The translations under genes were made by a program, and so were the position numbers. A model generated the notes under the pieces. The model saw only the letters and a list, made by a program, of their open reading frames with translations, did not search any database and was not told where the DNA came from. 64,000 bases of DNA from Plectrocnemia conspersa (lineage: Eukaryota > Arthropoda > Insecta > Trichoptera > Polycentropodidae): contig VTFK01000155.1 of NCBI GenBank assembly GCA_009617715.1, positions 682,001-746,000 on the forward strand. The letters are read 5' to 3'. Below are positions 23,270 through 60,666 of this stretch, in pieces (position 1 is the stretch's first letter; each line of letters opens with the position of its first letter).

Positions 23270-23850
23270 TGAGGTAAATAATTACAAAAATTTGGATCTC
23301 TAAATAACGGCAATAATATTTCTCTTTTAGAACTAGTAGCAAAATTCGATCCATTTGCATGCTCATATCAATTAGTATGAAAATTCACGTCAAATAATGT
23401 TTAGGGCGTAATTGTGGCTGATGTGAAAAACTGAGTTCTACTGACATATCACATTCAGAAATATGAAGAAAATCATTTCACAAATATGAAGCACCTGAAG
23501 ATAGTTTACCAAATGATAAATTTAAGCTTTCTTAAAGCTTCAATATCACTCAGGGGAAAGCATTGCTGATTTAGTGTTTAGCTATCTCACTATTGAGCTT
23601 AAAATTGACTTTAGAAAATTGCGTGGATAGTATTATGATAATGAAACCAACATGGCTGGTAGGCTCAACGATATGTAGCAAAAAATCATAAAAAAACAGA
23701 ATTTATGAGATTCATTCTTTGCACTGGTCACTATAAATTTAGTTGGCCGTTCAGCTGTTATTTTTTACCTTGATGCAGTTAACTGTTTTGCCGTTGGGCG
23801 GCTTTCATAAATTATGTTACAAGTTACAAGTCAGTAGAATTATGACAGTC
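23270..23850 (+). pseudogene. Dead hAT transposase (ZMYM1/DUF4371-like), N-terminal half
   Basis: Fragments in order on the plus strand: SLLELVAKFDPFACSYQLV, then a badly decayed stretch, then DNETNMAGRLND (the family has the pattern YDNGANMAGKxNG, with the first catalytic Asp region), then LVTINLVGRSAVIFYLDAVN, corresponding to the C-x2-H-x-LNLV segment with its Cys and His lost. Stops are frequent. It belongs to the same broad family as the relic at 4880-5860. An 11-G run lies just downstream at about 23867. Confidence 0.6.
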
Positions 23851-25390
23851 TGTGACAGCTTAGTAAGGGGGGGGGGGGTATTTTAAAAATATCATCACAA
23901 ATTTTCATTTGGACATAAGAAAATATTGTGCATTTTTAATAATTTAAATTTTAATAAATGCATTTTTATTAAAACAAACTCCTTCACATTTTCAATAATA
24001 TTCCATAAAATTGTGTTTAAATAATTAAAGCACTATTAGTAATCGGTTTATATTCTAAAAATTGCATATATCCAGATTTGTTTTATCATTTATTAGTACG
24101 TTATTGTTATTATTACATTTTATTTGTCTTGTACACGATATACACTAAATATTACATAAATATAATGTATAAGCTCCAATATGTAAACGTGTAATTTATT
24201 TACAATATATGACTATGAATATCATAAACGATTAATCAGATTATATAAATTATGAAATTGCCTAATATTTTACCTCTTTGAGAGTTATAGTCTTAAAATG
24301 ATAATTTCTAATGACGTGCTATAATTATTGCGTAAAGTTTAGATATATTCAATTAGATTTACAAACAAGTCGTCTGTCAGACAGTTGTGTCTATACAACA
24401 ACATATTTTAGTTAATTTGTAACCAAAATTAAGTAAGTGTATTTATTATCCACCAGCTATGTAAATAAATAAAAAATAAATAGTTCAAAAATACTATGTT
24501 CGATATTACCCCTAGGAAAAATATTTGACATTTTACAACTCATACTTATATTAGTAATTATTGATATTTGATTTAAGTACTGACTTATCTACTCTATTTC
24601 ATTTAGATAAATTTTTGGAAATTCAAAAGCAAATTTTTTTATAAAAAATATTTGTACAGCATCCAGTTTTATCCAATTTAGAGAAAATAGTAGTTTATTA
24701 TCAAACTAATAGGTGGGTAATATTATTTTAAAATTGTCTTAATAGAAAATGCTTAAGAGTTTAATTTGCATAACATTTTGAAATTCTTATCCAGTATAAT
24801 TAAGAATAAAATCTTGAATATAATCTTAAATCCAGAAATCTATGCACTTCTTGTGGTAAGCGGTGATATGATTTTTTTGTGTGCGATGTGGTGATGATTA
24901 TATGTCTGTAGTGGTTACTTCACATAATTATATTTAGTTTAGATAAAATCTAAACGAATGTAATGATAACAGCAGTTATCTTCTTTAAAAAGGTAGAAAA
25001 TTACTCAGTTAAACCGTTGTCACGTGATTCTATTTTGCTTACAATATTCAAATACAGTCATATCAATTCAATATTTTTTTAATCTTTGTTGTAACAAGGC
25101 AGGCGTAAGCCTGTGTCAAAATGGGGAAAGTCAGTGTTACTGGGTAAGTCAATCAGATGCAAGCTCATATGTATATATAAACTCATAGATATATTTCTGG
25201 TTCATAATATAAATGTAAATATTCATATTATTTTAGTCATGCTGAATAGCTTAAATAACAATACAGATCCAGTATGCTGAGTAATTATTAAAAATATTGC
25301 TCTCGTTACTATATAAAGTTATACAAAAACAGATCATTAATATAAATATATTGTAACTTATATAGCTTTGTATATCTTAAAAATAAAAAA
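23851..25390. other. Intergenic AT-rich stretch
   Basis: No recognised gene or repeat. One item of note is a short ATG exon candidate at 25121-25143 with a consensus donor (see findings). The part next to 25390 must include the 3' UTR of the minus-strand RNase H2B gene. Confidence 0.45.
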
Positions 25391-26542
25391 TCACTTTTTA
25401 AAAAAAAATGACGATATACTTTTGGTACCGACAGCTGCTTTTTTATCTTGAACATATTTAGGAGAGACGATGCTTTTTTTAGGTTTAGGTTTAGTGTTTG
25501 AATCAGAACATCCCGGCTTAGTTTCCTCTGGTTCGTTGTTAGCAACTTGAGATTCAGTTTTAATCATTTTTACTTTTTTAGATAATGTTTCGGTTCCTGC
25601 TGAGCTTTTGCGTTTACCGATTGTGTTTTCTTCTTCCTTGAATTTGTATTGTTTTTCCAAAAGATTTGAGAACTCGTCGTTCAGATATTCAGTCACCATA
25701 CCAAGTGCAAACTTTGTATATGATTCTAAAAATATATATCGATATAAAAATGGTAAATAAAATAAAATATTGGTATATAAAAAAAGCAGACCATATTCGT
25801 CAATATCATTTTCTTTAATAGAACTAGCAACGAACGTTGCTGATATAGCTCCTGACTTAACATATACGTTTCTTTTTTGGAGCGCTTTAGCGACGCATTC
25901 AACTTTCTTCTTGAGCCAATTCAAAGCCTTCTCTTCACTGTATTTATAAGCAGCTAAGCTTGCAGGACCCTTTTGAGATAGTAAAATTAATATCTGTTGA
26001 AAAATATTTAAATAAATATTCACCATACCTTCATATCGCCAACGTTGTTTAAGTCGCAAACGATCATTTCAAGTTTTGAAAGCTCCGGGTCATCGGCCGA
26101 TCTTAATATATGATCATAAGGTACAGCTCTATTGGAACATTGTTTTTTAAAATGTGGTAAAACTACAATAAATGTTAATATTGCATTATAAAAATAAAAT
26201 CGTTTAATACACAATCTATTAAAAAGTATACTTATAAATAAAGGATCGATAGGCGTGATTAAGAAAACGTCTCCGTTTGTTCTTAAGGTTTCGTCGATCA
26301 ACCAAGAGTTATATTCTTCACGCAAAGCTTGAATTTCATATAATTTCTTTAGTGATGTATTAATATAGAACTTGGTTTTTTGTTCGTGTCCAGGACGATG
26401 TAAAGAAAAAAACATAGATTCGTCTAATCCATCTGAAGACATATACCATATCATAAATATACTAGGATTTAATAATATCAATAAAAGTCTTACCTTTAAT
26501 TATAAAAATGTTCGATTTTCCGACGTTAAGGGGATTTGACAT
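25391..26542 (-). CDS. RNASEH2B: Ribonuclease H2 subunit B
   Basis: Non-catalytic subunit of the nuclear RNase H2 trimer, which removes ribonucleotides from DNA and degrades RNA:DNA hybrids. Exons: 26542-26494, 26432-26232, 26162-26029, 25969-25792, 25725-25391, in phase, 298 codons. The N terminus forms the triple-barrel part that binds subunits A and C, with FFSLHRPGH, then the WLIDETLRTNGDVFLITPID and DPLFIILP motifs. The central helical domain includes EEKALNWLKKKVECVAKAL and YTKFALGMVTEYLNDEF. The C terminus is a basic, disordered tail with KKVKMIK (possible nuclear signal) and, at the very end, SISSFFFKK, a PCNA-interacting box; as in other RNase H2B proteins the usual first Gln is replaced. 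The exon-4 donor (GTCTGC) is non-consensus but needed for phase. Length matches the family (about 300). Confidence 0.9.
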
Positions 26543-28135
26543 TTTTACAACTTTGTAAAATAAAGATTTGGCGGTAAAATGACGTAGCAGCTACTTACTG
26601 CTTTATATTTGCTAATTGTTTAAAAAATCGTCTTTAAATGTAGTAAAATAGTGTTAAATTTCATAAATATATACAATTACCTATTTTTAAGTAAGAATAT
26701 GGTTAAGCGGCAAATAATGCTCCAAAACGATGTTGAATGACAGTCAGAGTTGCCATCTTTGAAAACAGTAAATACGTCAGAGCACCGTTGAATGTTCACC
26801 CCACAACTCTTCTAATTTCTTAATTCATTAAAAACAGCGCCGATGTTTGTAGAATTTTTATGAACACGGTCAAAGGGTTAATCCTTATTATAATTTAAAG
26901 ATATTTTATTAATTTGTATTTTGTGTACATACATTGCTTTATTTGTAAATTTTTCATTACCAAGGTTGTTTTATTTATATATATCAATATTTATTAGTTT
27001 TACTTTTTGTTAATATCTTTATGAATAAAATTTGTATATGAATCGATTTTATTCGTCTTTTTATTTGTCCGTTTTTATATATTTACTAGTTTTGCCTCTT
27101 TTGCGCAAAATATTATTGATTTAAACTGTTATTAAAAATATGCTTATATACTACTTCTAAAATTTATATAAATTAATATTTAAGACAAATTATATACTTT
27201 TATTAAATTTAGAGTTATACTGCAAATACAAACTTAACAAAGACACGTAATATCAAATATAAATAAGAAAAAACACAGATCAATTATTAATTTATGTTTA
27301 AAAATAAGTTCTTTACGAAGAAATTAAGGCCAAAACGTGTTAAATAGCATAAAGGAGTTTTTACAATATTGAGATATTTGCTTATAAAAAATCTTAATAT
27401 GAACGCTTGAAAACCCAGGGCGACGACGGCGGTATAATTTTATTGATTTTGAGGTGGATGCTAAACAGGGTCGTCATTTGGGGGAGGGTAGGTGGGAGAA
27501 TTTCATTTAATAAAATATCATGAATAGAGCCGACCCATATTTATTTTGTGGATGATCTTGGTATCTATGATTTTTTAGATTTTATCGAAAACTGAATTAT
27601 TTTTCTGCAGGTCAGACAAAAAGTTATTTTTAAAAATAACACCTAATATAGATCCAATGATTATGTTCCATTTTGTATTTTCATCCTGCATATTTATTTC
27701 TATTTCAGTTTCATTAGGCAAACTAATTAATTTCAAGACGAAGGGTGATATGTTCAACGTTAGTTAAAAGCTTAAGGATGATTTCTTAATTATAGTAACG
27801 ATTGAAGAATAAAAAAATATCTTTAAAAATGGTTGACGATACTTTATGAAAGACATAAAATATTGACTAAAATATTATTATATTTAAAATAAAAAAAAGT
27901 AAAATAATATTATATGTCTGATTAACGTTTTACTTAATTCTTCTATAGGTTCATGTAATAGGACTTGATTTTCGATTGTAAAAAACACACACAAATCTAT
28001 ATATGGCAAGAACATGTTATAAATGTAATTTAATTCATTTTGTTGTAAATTATTTATTTGATATTATAGAAAAGTGCAGCTAACAACGTTCTTTGAAATA
28101 CCACATGAAACTTATATCTCATTTTGGACAAACAT
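26543..28135. other. Intergenic AT-rich stretch
   Basis: Starts with the presumed RNase H2B promoter. No coding potential or recognisable repeat. A minus-strand 60-codon ORF at 27757-27575 has no known relative. Confidence 0.45.
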
Positions 28136-28140
28136 ATCAT

Positions 28141-28345
28141 TTAACATGTTTATTGCGGGTTACGCATGCTGGTTAGTTCTTAGGTCTGAATCCAAAACAC
28201 GTGGGTTTATGTGTAAACCTTTACCGCTTCGTAACGACGATTGGAGCCGACTCCTGTCAATTCGGGGATATTCCTGAACGCTGTATGACGGCGTTTGCAA
28301 ACGCATACAAAAGTCGAAACGGGCGTCAACAATGTTCTTATATGT
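28141..28345 (+). repeat. GC-rich repeat B, left copy of an inverted pair
   Basis: Contains CATGCTGGTTAGTTCTTAGG, then TCTGAATCCAAAACACGTGG, CGTAACGACGATTGGAGCCG, GAACGCTGTATGACGGCGTT and AACGGGCGTCAACA. Each block recurs, in the same order on the opposite strand, at 29326-29106. It begins at a TTAA (28141-28144). The ORFs over it are chance. Confidence 0.75.
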
Positions 28346-28581
28346 TAACATATGTTTTTACATTTTAATGACTCAAACTATAGTCCTCATTAAGGCTACG
28401 AAATTTCCAAAGCGATGCAAAATTGACTTGACAACTTTGAATAGAAAGATATATTTTATTAATTTGGAGAAAACAATTTGTCAGATAAGCTAACCTACAA
28501 TTCTTTCTATTAAAATGTTTTTTTTTTGTCTTCTGGAAAAAGTAAATCTTATCGCATTAATTTTTTAGGGACTGGTGATGG

Positions 28582-28791
28582 TGATGGGTGGCAATGAGAC
28601 ACAGATTGAGCCGCTGCAGTAATATATTTATTGAAGATTAACGGTGTTTACATTATAAGGGGCGCGCGCGCGACGGCACGCGTCCAAACCCTTGCGGGCT
28701 TGCCGGTAGAGAGAGAGAAAAAACCGTCACGACGATGCTACTCCAGGGCCCACCAGTTTTGGCCATAACAAATCTAAATTCGGCTCCCATA
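28582..28791 (+). repeat. Dispersed repeat family A, copy 4
   Basis: Starts GATGGGTGGCAATGAGACAC, then GAGCCGCTGCAGTAATATAT, GATTAACGGTGTTTACAT, a GC-rich centre with a (GC)n tract, and ends CAGTTTTGGCCATAACAAAT followed by CGGCTCCCATAG. It is closest to the reversed copy at 4422-4735. It lies between the two arms of repeat B. Confidence 0.75.
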
Positions 28792-29105
28792 GTTTAAATA
28801 ACTGCTTCAATACATGTCCTCTTGAAAGCCAGCGAACTTTCGTGTAATAAAGAAACACATATTCTACTCCCATTTCTTGACAAAAAGTTTTAAAGGTACA
28901 TTAATTTAGAAAACTGCTTCTGATAAGGTTAATAACTTTTACGGCTGTAGACCTAACTTCTTTCTTGGTTGTAAAAAAATAAGTTGTTGCTAGTATATGT
29001 CTGTGTAAAATGCGGTGACCGGATTATTGCGCAAACGAAAATTGCACACACGAAAATTCTAAATATAAGTGATTATTTGATTGGAAAATATATTTTACTT
29101 TTAAT

Positions 29106-29326
29106 TTAACGTGTTGACGCCCGTTTCGCCGTTTGTACGCGTTCGCGAACGCCGTCATACGGCGTTCGGGAAAGCCCCCAATTTTGACACCAGTCGGCTC
29201 CGATCGTCGTTATAAAGCGTTCGGACCACGCCGAGCTCAATAAAGTTTTATACAGCACACGTGGTTTTGGATTCAGACCTAAGAACTAACCAGCACGCGT
29301 ATCCCTACACGCAACAAACTGCTTAA
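29106..29326 (-). repeat. GC-rich repeat B, right copy of an inverted pair
   Basis: Reverse complement of the copy at 28141, with small indels. This copy is bounded by TTAA on both sides (29106-29109 and 29323-29326). It contains a perfect 9-base hairpin CGAACGCCG-TCATA-CGGCGTTCG. The TTAA bounds suggest a piggyBac-type MITE, but the two ends are not convincing inverted repeats of each other. Alternatively both arms are the long inverted ends of one 1.19-kb element. Confidence 0.7.
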
Positions 29327-29339
29327 CATTCCTTTCTAT

Positions 29340-30030
29340 TTTTAATGAATAATTATAGGAAATTTAAGTGTAGCATACCAATGTAAATTACTCATATAAT
29401 TGTAAAATATTTTTGAAACGTGATATTTTAAAATTAAAACCATATTAACATATATTAAATATAAAGACATTATTTTTAATGTATATGTATGTATTTTTAA
29501 ATAAACACATCGAACCGTAAAATGCAATGAGTAGAATGACTTGAGAAGCCTCTATTTTTACTAAAGAAGCAAAATTATATTTATTACTCAAGGGAATATG
29601 TTTTTCCATTCAAAGTTTTGTTTGTAAAATATGTTTTATCTTAATTAGAGTCGTCGCATTCTTAATATTTTTGAATTGTGTTTGCTTTATTCTACCGTTA
29701 TTCCCAGAGTTTCACTCCACCCAATTCTTGCTTTCGGAAAAATGCGACAAACGTTTTGTACCATGTGGAGGACAATAGTCCTCCACGCGACCAGTCGATG
29801 GTTAAGAAAACGTTTGATGTAATGTAATGCATTGCAAGTTGATTATAATTCACCATTTCAATTAATTACCACTTAATACATCTACATATAGAGGAGTTGG
29901 TAATGTTTTACCAACTTCGCCTAAAAAAAAGTAAATGTAACGTCACACAATTTTATAATGAATAAAATGCACTCTATAAAAAAAATGCACTATTCGGTCA
30001 AATGAGCCGTTTTTGTACATAATTTTTGAA
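29340..30030. other. Intergenic AT-rich stretch upstream of ABCC4
   Basis: I see no gene and no repeat here. Confidence 0.4.
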
Positions 30031-30115
30031 ACAGTTTGGTGGTATTTTTTTATTATTACACCCCGTTTTATTTTTACAATTCAGTTATTTTAGGGTTAAG
30101 CTTTCACACACAAAT

Positions 30116-30425
30116 ACAGTCATGCGACGGCATGTTGACACGTACACAAGCTCAGCGAATGGTGCCAGGCAGTTCGTCGTCGAACTCCCTTCGGTTCGGT
30201 CGTCCGCGCGTCCTTCGGCAGATTCGCCGGTACAGTGTGAACACAAACAAAACATCGCATTCAAATTCGAAACGCGCACGACGTACATACACTCGTCGGT
30301 TGCATAACAACCGGCGTATTTCACGTGCGAATTGATCATTAATATAACGAATACAAACAGTGCACTTTTACAACCGATCTGGTTCCGTTCCGCTGCCACA
30401 GTTAGTATTCCTTACGGTAAAATTC
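30116..30425 (+). promoter_or_regulatory. Candidate ABCC4 promoter / 5' UTR exon
   Basis: A locally CpG-rich block 0.5-0.8 kb upstream of the ABCC4 start codon. The ABCC4 start exon is preceded by a clear acceptor (GTTTTTTTTAG ending at about 30901), which implies an upstream noncoding exon; a donor such as TACGGTAAAA at about 30416 would serve. The three overlapping ORFs of about 95-104 codons here have no domain and are probably chance. Expression data would be needed to place the transcription start. Confidence 0.4.
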
Positions 30426-30904
30426 AAGCAGAAAAAAATCAATAACACAATCTGTCGAATACGATGCACTTATTTGACGCGATTACGTAATTATAATATT
30501 TTCTGCAATTAAATCCGGTGAGTCGCCTTCTAAAGTCGTCCTTGTGGCATGCGAATCTCGTTTCAATCGGACTTATCTCGTATTCAATTATGTTTTTTCA
30601 AAACTTATTCAAATATGTGTTTACTTCATTCATTTCATATTATTTATAGTTTGAAATCTATAACGGAATTCATGTCAACAACTTGCGGGAGTCTTTTCTT
30701 TTACTCGAACCATATGCGTTCTAAAATAAGAATTTCAAAAGACACTCCTTTCAAATCGTAAACAATGAAACCAACCAACGTTTTAAAATCACAAAAGATT
30801 ATTTTTCGATGTTGTGCGTTTGTGTGCTTCGGAATTTGTATTCACGGAATTAACTTTTTTTTGTTCATTCTAAAATCAGTGAGTGTTATCGTTTTTTTTA
30901 GATA

Positions 30905-56653
<25,749 letters not shown>

Positions 56654-58373
56654 GATTAAAATACTTGAGATTAGCGTCAAGAAAAGATACTTAAATTAAT
56701 TGTTAACAGTGCTTTTTTTATTGAAATGAGCGTTAAATTTGTTGATTAGTGTAAAAGGAATAGCTTTCAAAAATAAGTATTTGTGTTGATCGACGTCGCG
56801 AACAAAATCTTATAAAAAGCTGTGATATAAAGGAATAATAACCTTGCTTCTGTATGCCTGATTACATATTATATCCTTTTACAAAAGTAAATTAATATTA
56901 ACGCAGGTATTCGTGTTCAACCGAAGTTGGGACCAGATGCACAATGATAATCAATGCACGCAAAACGTGTTTATACGTATACAGAGGAAAATAGATCACA
57001 ACATACCTGCGTTGAATTCAGAATCAACAAAGCCAATATGAAAGTATTATAATTTAATTAATTGTATTGTTCTTAATTTATGTTTTTTATTTTGTCTAGT
57101 TTATTGATGTTTTTAAGTTCCAACGAATATCCACATTCTGACTAAAAAATATTTGTGTATTATTGATAAGATTTTTGATATTTAAAATAATATCTTGCCA
57201 CCGTTTATGTTATGATATCAAAGCATTTTTTTATCAATACATCTTTTAATGTTATTCCATCATTATCATTATTTTTTAATATGTAAGATATAATTATCTT
57301 AATTTACAAGTACTTATATTATTATTTTATAAGTTTACTTTATATATGCAGCTGCAACATTTATGTACGTATATTTCATGACACATTTTTCATATATAAA
57401 AATTGTATTTTATTAAATACATATAGTTTTGTGCTTAAAATACTTCTTAAAACTCTTGACTGATTTTATAATGCATGAAAACTTTATAAACATAAATATA
57501 TTCAAATACGTAGTATGTACGTATATTATACTGTGTATTTTTTGATTTTTATACTTACGCAAGTGTACCTTAATTATACAATATGTACTTCGATAAAAAG
57601 AACTTTGACTTAATTATGTTATAACAAATGAAAAAATATTATATTGTTACGTAATCGATAGCAAAATAAATGCATATACTAAAAAACATTATTTTATTTA
57701 AGGAACATTTGAATATTCAGTTAAGCTGAAAAATTAGGTATTGGTGTTGTTGGCCAAAATATACTGCCAGAACCGAAATTTGCCAAGTCAAAATAAAAAA
57801 TTAAATTCGAACTAATGCAGACCTTGTCTTGTGAGAAATTGTGGTTTCAAGTTTCACCATCACCTTCTGTTTCAAGGAGTTGCAAAAGTAACTGAGTGAC
57901 ATGTTTTTTTTTTAATTTTGAAGTTAGAAGTTGTAGACACTAAATGGGCGTGTGGTGCGCTATCCATGACTTAACTCCAGAAGTGAGACTATTTCGTTCA
58001 ATGTTACTTGGCGATCTTTCTTCGACTACTTTGATTCTGCTGTCACTACTTGGTGTGTGCTGTAGCGACAGACATAATTCATCATATTTAAATTTCATTC
58101 ATCAACTTTGTGGCGTATTGCAGATGCAGAAGCCATTTTAAGCTATTGCTGTGCATTGCATGTCAAAAATAAAAAAGGCAGCTTCAGTCCGTCTATTGTT
58201 TTATTTATTACAATGAGTATACATTTTTTTACAATTCTAATTAAAAATAACTTCATATTAACTGCACCTTTCCAGTCTTTACTAATTTTGAGACTGATTT
58301 ATATTGAAGAATGTGTTGAGAGTCAACTGAAATAATATAAAAGATTTTGATTACCTTAAAATTTATGTACAAA
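56654..58373. other. Convergent intergenic region between ABCC4 and SLD5
   Basis: Holds the 3' UTRs of both genes. Short ORFs at 57944-58141 and 58108-58335 have no recognisable domain. A minus-strand AATAAA (TTTATT near 58201) could end the SLD5 transcript. Confidence 0.45.
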
Positions 58374-58970
58374 TTAAGTAAGGAAGTTACCTTCTAAATC
58401 TATTTCTTCATCTTGATCGTTGTTTAGTCCTTCTAATATCAAACCGACAACCGTTTCGTTAGCTTTTAAGAACACGTGCGAGTTTAAATTCGGTTGGTTT
58501 GCCATTTTGTGAAAATCAAAGTTTTGCATATTGCCAGGCATGCGGTTTAAAGCCGCGTTTTCCAAATACGACTTAAAGTTTGTGAGATACGATCGGGCAT
58601 ATTCAAACTCCGAAGGAGTTAAATAGTCTGATTCGTCTATAGTATTATTTAGTTCGTCGTTGAATATCTTGACTGTGTATTGCTCAATCTTTTGCAGTCT
58701 GCACCGCAAGTAGCTGCTTATAATGAACTTAATGCGCGAGATTTCCATCTTGTGTATTGGAAGTCTAATGTCAGTCTTGGCCAGTTTGGTAATATTCACT
58801 TCCATGTGCTGTATCTGACCCAGCATGCACTCCACCATGTCGTTCTGATGAGGAAGTATTTCCGGAGAAAACTTTTCGTTTAGCCAGGCGGATTCCAAAG
58901 TTTTCAATACCACATCCGCCGTAATTGGCTCTTCATCTTCGCTCAAATTCAAATCTAATTCATCGTCCAT
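58374..58970 (-). CDS. Sld5: GINS complex subunit SLD5 (GINS4)
   Basis: Subunit of the GINS tetramer, part of the Cdc45-MCM-GINS replicative helicase. Single exon, 198 codons, ATG at 58970-58968, TAA at 58376-58374. The N-terminal acidic segment is followed by the typical helical A domain: TLESAWLNEKFSPEILPHQN, MLGQIQHMEVNI, LPIHKMEISRIKFIISSYLR and CRLQKIEQY. The C-terminal B domain includes NSHVFLKANETV. Human SLD5 is 223 aa, so this is slightly short but complete at both ends. It is intronless, unlike its neighbours, and convergent with ABCC4. Only about the first 60 bases upstream were judged promoter-proximal; no TATA box was seen. Confidence 0.93.
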   Translation of the reverse strand: MDDELDLNLSEDEEPITADVVLKTLESAWLNEKFSPEILPHQNDMVECMLGQIQHMEVNITKLAKTDIRLPIHKMEISRIKFIISSYLRCRLQKIEQYTVKIFNDELNNTIDESDYLTPSEFEYARSYLTNFKSYLENAALNRMPGNMQNFDFHKMANQPNLNSHVFLKANETVVGLILEGLNNDQDEEIDLEGNFLT

Positions 58971-60040
58971 TTGTTATAGGTGCGAAAACAACTGTCAAAA
59001 GTTTATTTAATCGACATAACCTCAAAATTATCGACCATGATCTATCGATCTTGGGCTAACGCTATTTTTAAAAGCGCTTTCAGAAAGAGAGAAATAAGCA
59101 TTAATATATTGTATTTAAATTTTAATATTTAAAAATTTATTATTATTTTTCGATAAATAATAATAAAATTTTAGAAGATATTATTTTATTCAAATAAATA
59201 TACTAATAATAATAGCAATAATACGCAAATTATCCGTCTTTTAGGCCTAACAGTTGTAATTTTAATTATTTGTAATTTTTATAATTAAATAAAAAAATAC
59301 TTTAAAATAATATATCTATATCAAATAATTTTATGATAAGCAGTTCGACATTTTGATTCTTCAAAATCACAAGTAAATTAATTTAATATACACCATACAA
59401 AGTAACTAGACTACACAAACTGCAAAAAATCGTTACATTTTAGAATTATGTATTATAAGGACTAACAAATATTTACATTTCTGAATCTTAAATAATTTAT
59501 TCCTCGGTAAAAATATTGCTAGCTGTAAAAAGGTGTTCGACATAAAAAGTTCTTGAATTACTGCTAACAACTAACGTGTGTTGAAATTTGAAACGCCTAT
59601 TATTTCCGAAACATGGACTGTCAGAAGAAAACACAGGATCGAACACTTGGGTCTTAATGGGCTATAGTTTTGTTGTGTATTTTTTTGACTTATTGCGAAG
59701 AAGATAAACGTTAAGAAATGATTCATAGAAACGACACATTCAAGTTGTTCTCGCGCTTGTTTCTTTTACACATAGGGTTTCAAGGGTCCCGAAAAATTGC
59801 CGATGGAGTTTGGTAAATAATACATTGCATTGGAAATCATTTACAAAAGGAACTAATTACAAAGATCGTCGTTTTATGCTTTGTCTGCTTTAATATTATA
59901 TACAATATAGAACATTACAAAGACAGATCAATTAAGTGTCGTAATACGCCATCTACACATAATTAAAAATAAAAACGAATAACCAGAATAAACATATACA
60001 TAATACATACACCTGTGCAGTTCAACAGTTTTAGACCAAA
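58971..60040. other. Intergenic AT-rich stretch upstream of SLD5
   Basis: It includes the SLD5 promoter. No gene or repeat was recognised beyond AT-rich sequence. Confidence 0.4.
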
Positions 60041-60057
60041 TTGCCCAAAGACAAACA

Positions 60058-60096
60058 TATTTTATGTAGCAAAACGTTGTTTTGCTACATAAAATA
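60058..60096. repeat. Perfect 18-base inverted repeat
   Basis: TATTTTATGTAGCAAAAC and GTTTTGCTACATAAAATA flank a 3-base loop (GTT). It is followed by direct repeats of ATAACTAGAATGTCTA and inverted copies of TTAATAGAC/GTCTATTAA to about 60230. Confidence 0.75.
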
Positions 60097-60343
60097 TAAT
60101 AGATAACTAGAAATATAACTAGAATGTCTAAGTGAATGAAAAAAATAACTAGAATGTCTATTAATTTGACAGTTTGTCTTTTATGATAAATTAATAGACA
60201 ATTTGTCAATTAATTTGACAGTTGCGAAACGTTGATTTGCTATTTAAACCCAAATTAAACCCAATGAAAGTTTTAAAACTAATTATAGAACTTTTATTGG
60301 TGATATAAGTCCAAAATACCTAAGGCAACTTCTTATTAAAAAC

Positions 60344-60377
60344 AACAGCAAGCAAGATATATATCTTGCTTGCTGTT
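60344..60377. repeat. Perfect 34-base palindrome
   Basis: AACAGCAAGCAAGATAT meets its exact reverse complement ATATCTTGCTTGCTGTT with no spacer. Confidence 0.8.
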
Positions 60378-60666
60378 TTTTTATAAAGCATAAGCATTTT
60401 GCATAATAATAAAATATTCGTGTTTTGATTAGGATAAATAAAATAAACAAGCGTTTCTATGTATCTGTGAATGGCGGACCTCCAATTTAAATGTTTATTA
60501 ATCTGAAAGCTTCGAACGTCAATATTTATTTAGAAAAATCATATATTATTAATTAAAAAAAATAAATGTAGGTATATATAATTAATCATATCATCATAGC
60601 GTTATGTGTCTATTAGATGTATTTGTAGAAATATTTATATAATAAGATGACACGTATATACATTTC

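Noticed and set aside
30026..30399. Three overlapping ORFs of 93-104 codons
   Set aside because: No domain; they arise from the locally CpG-rich putative promoter of ABCC4.
57944..58335. Two short ORFs between ABCC4 and SLD5
   Set aside because: No recognisable domain or splice partner; located in the convergent 3' region.
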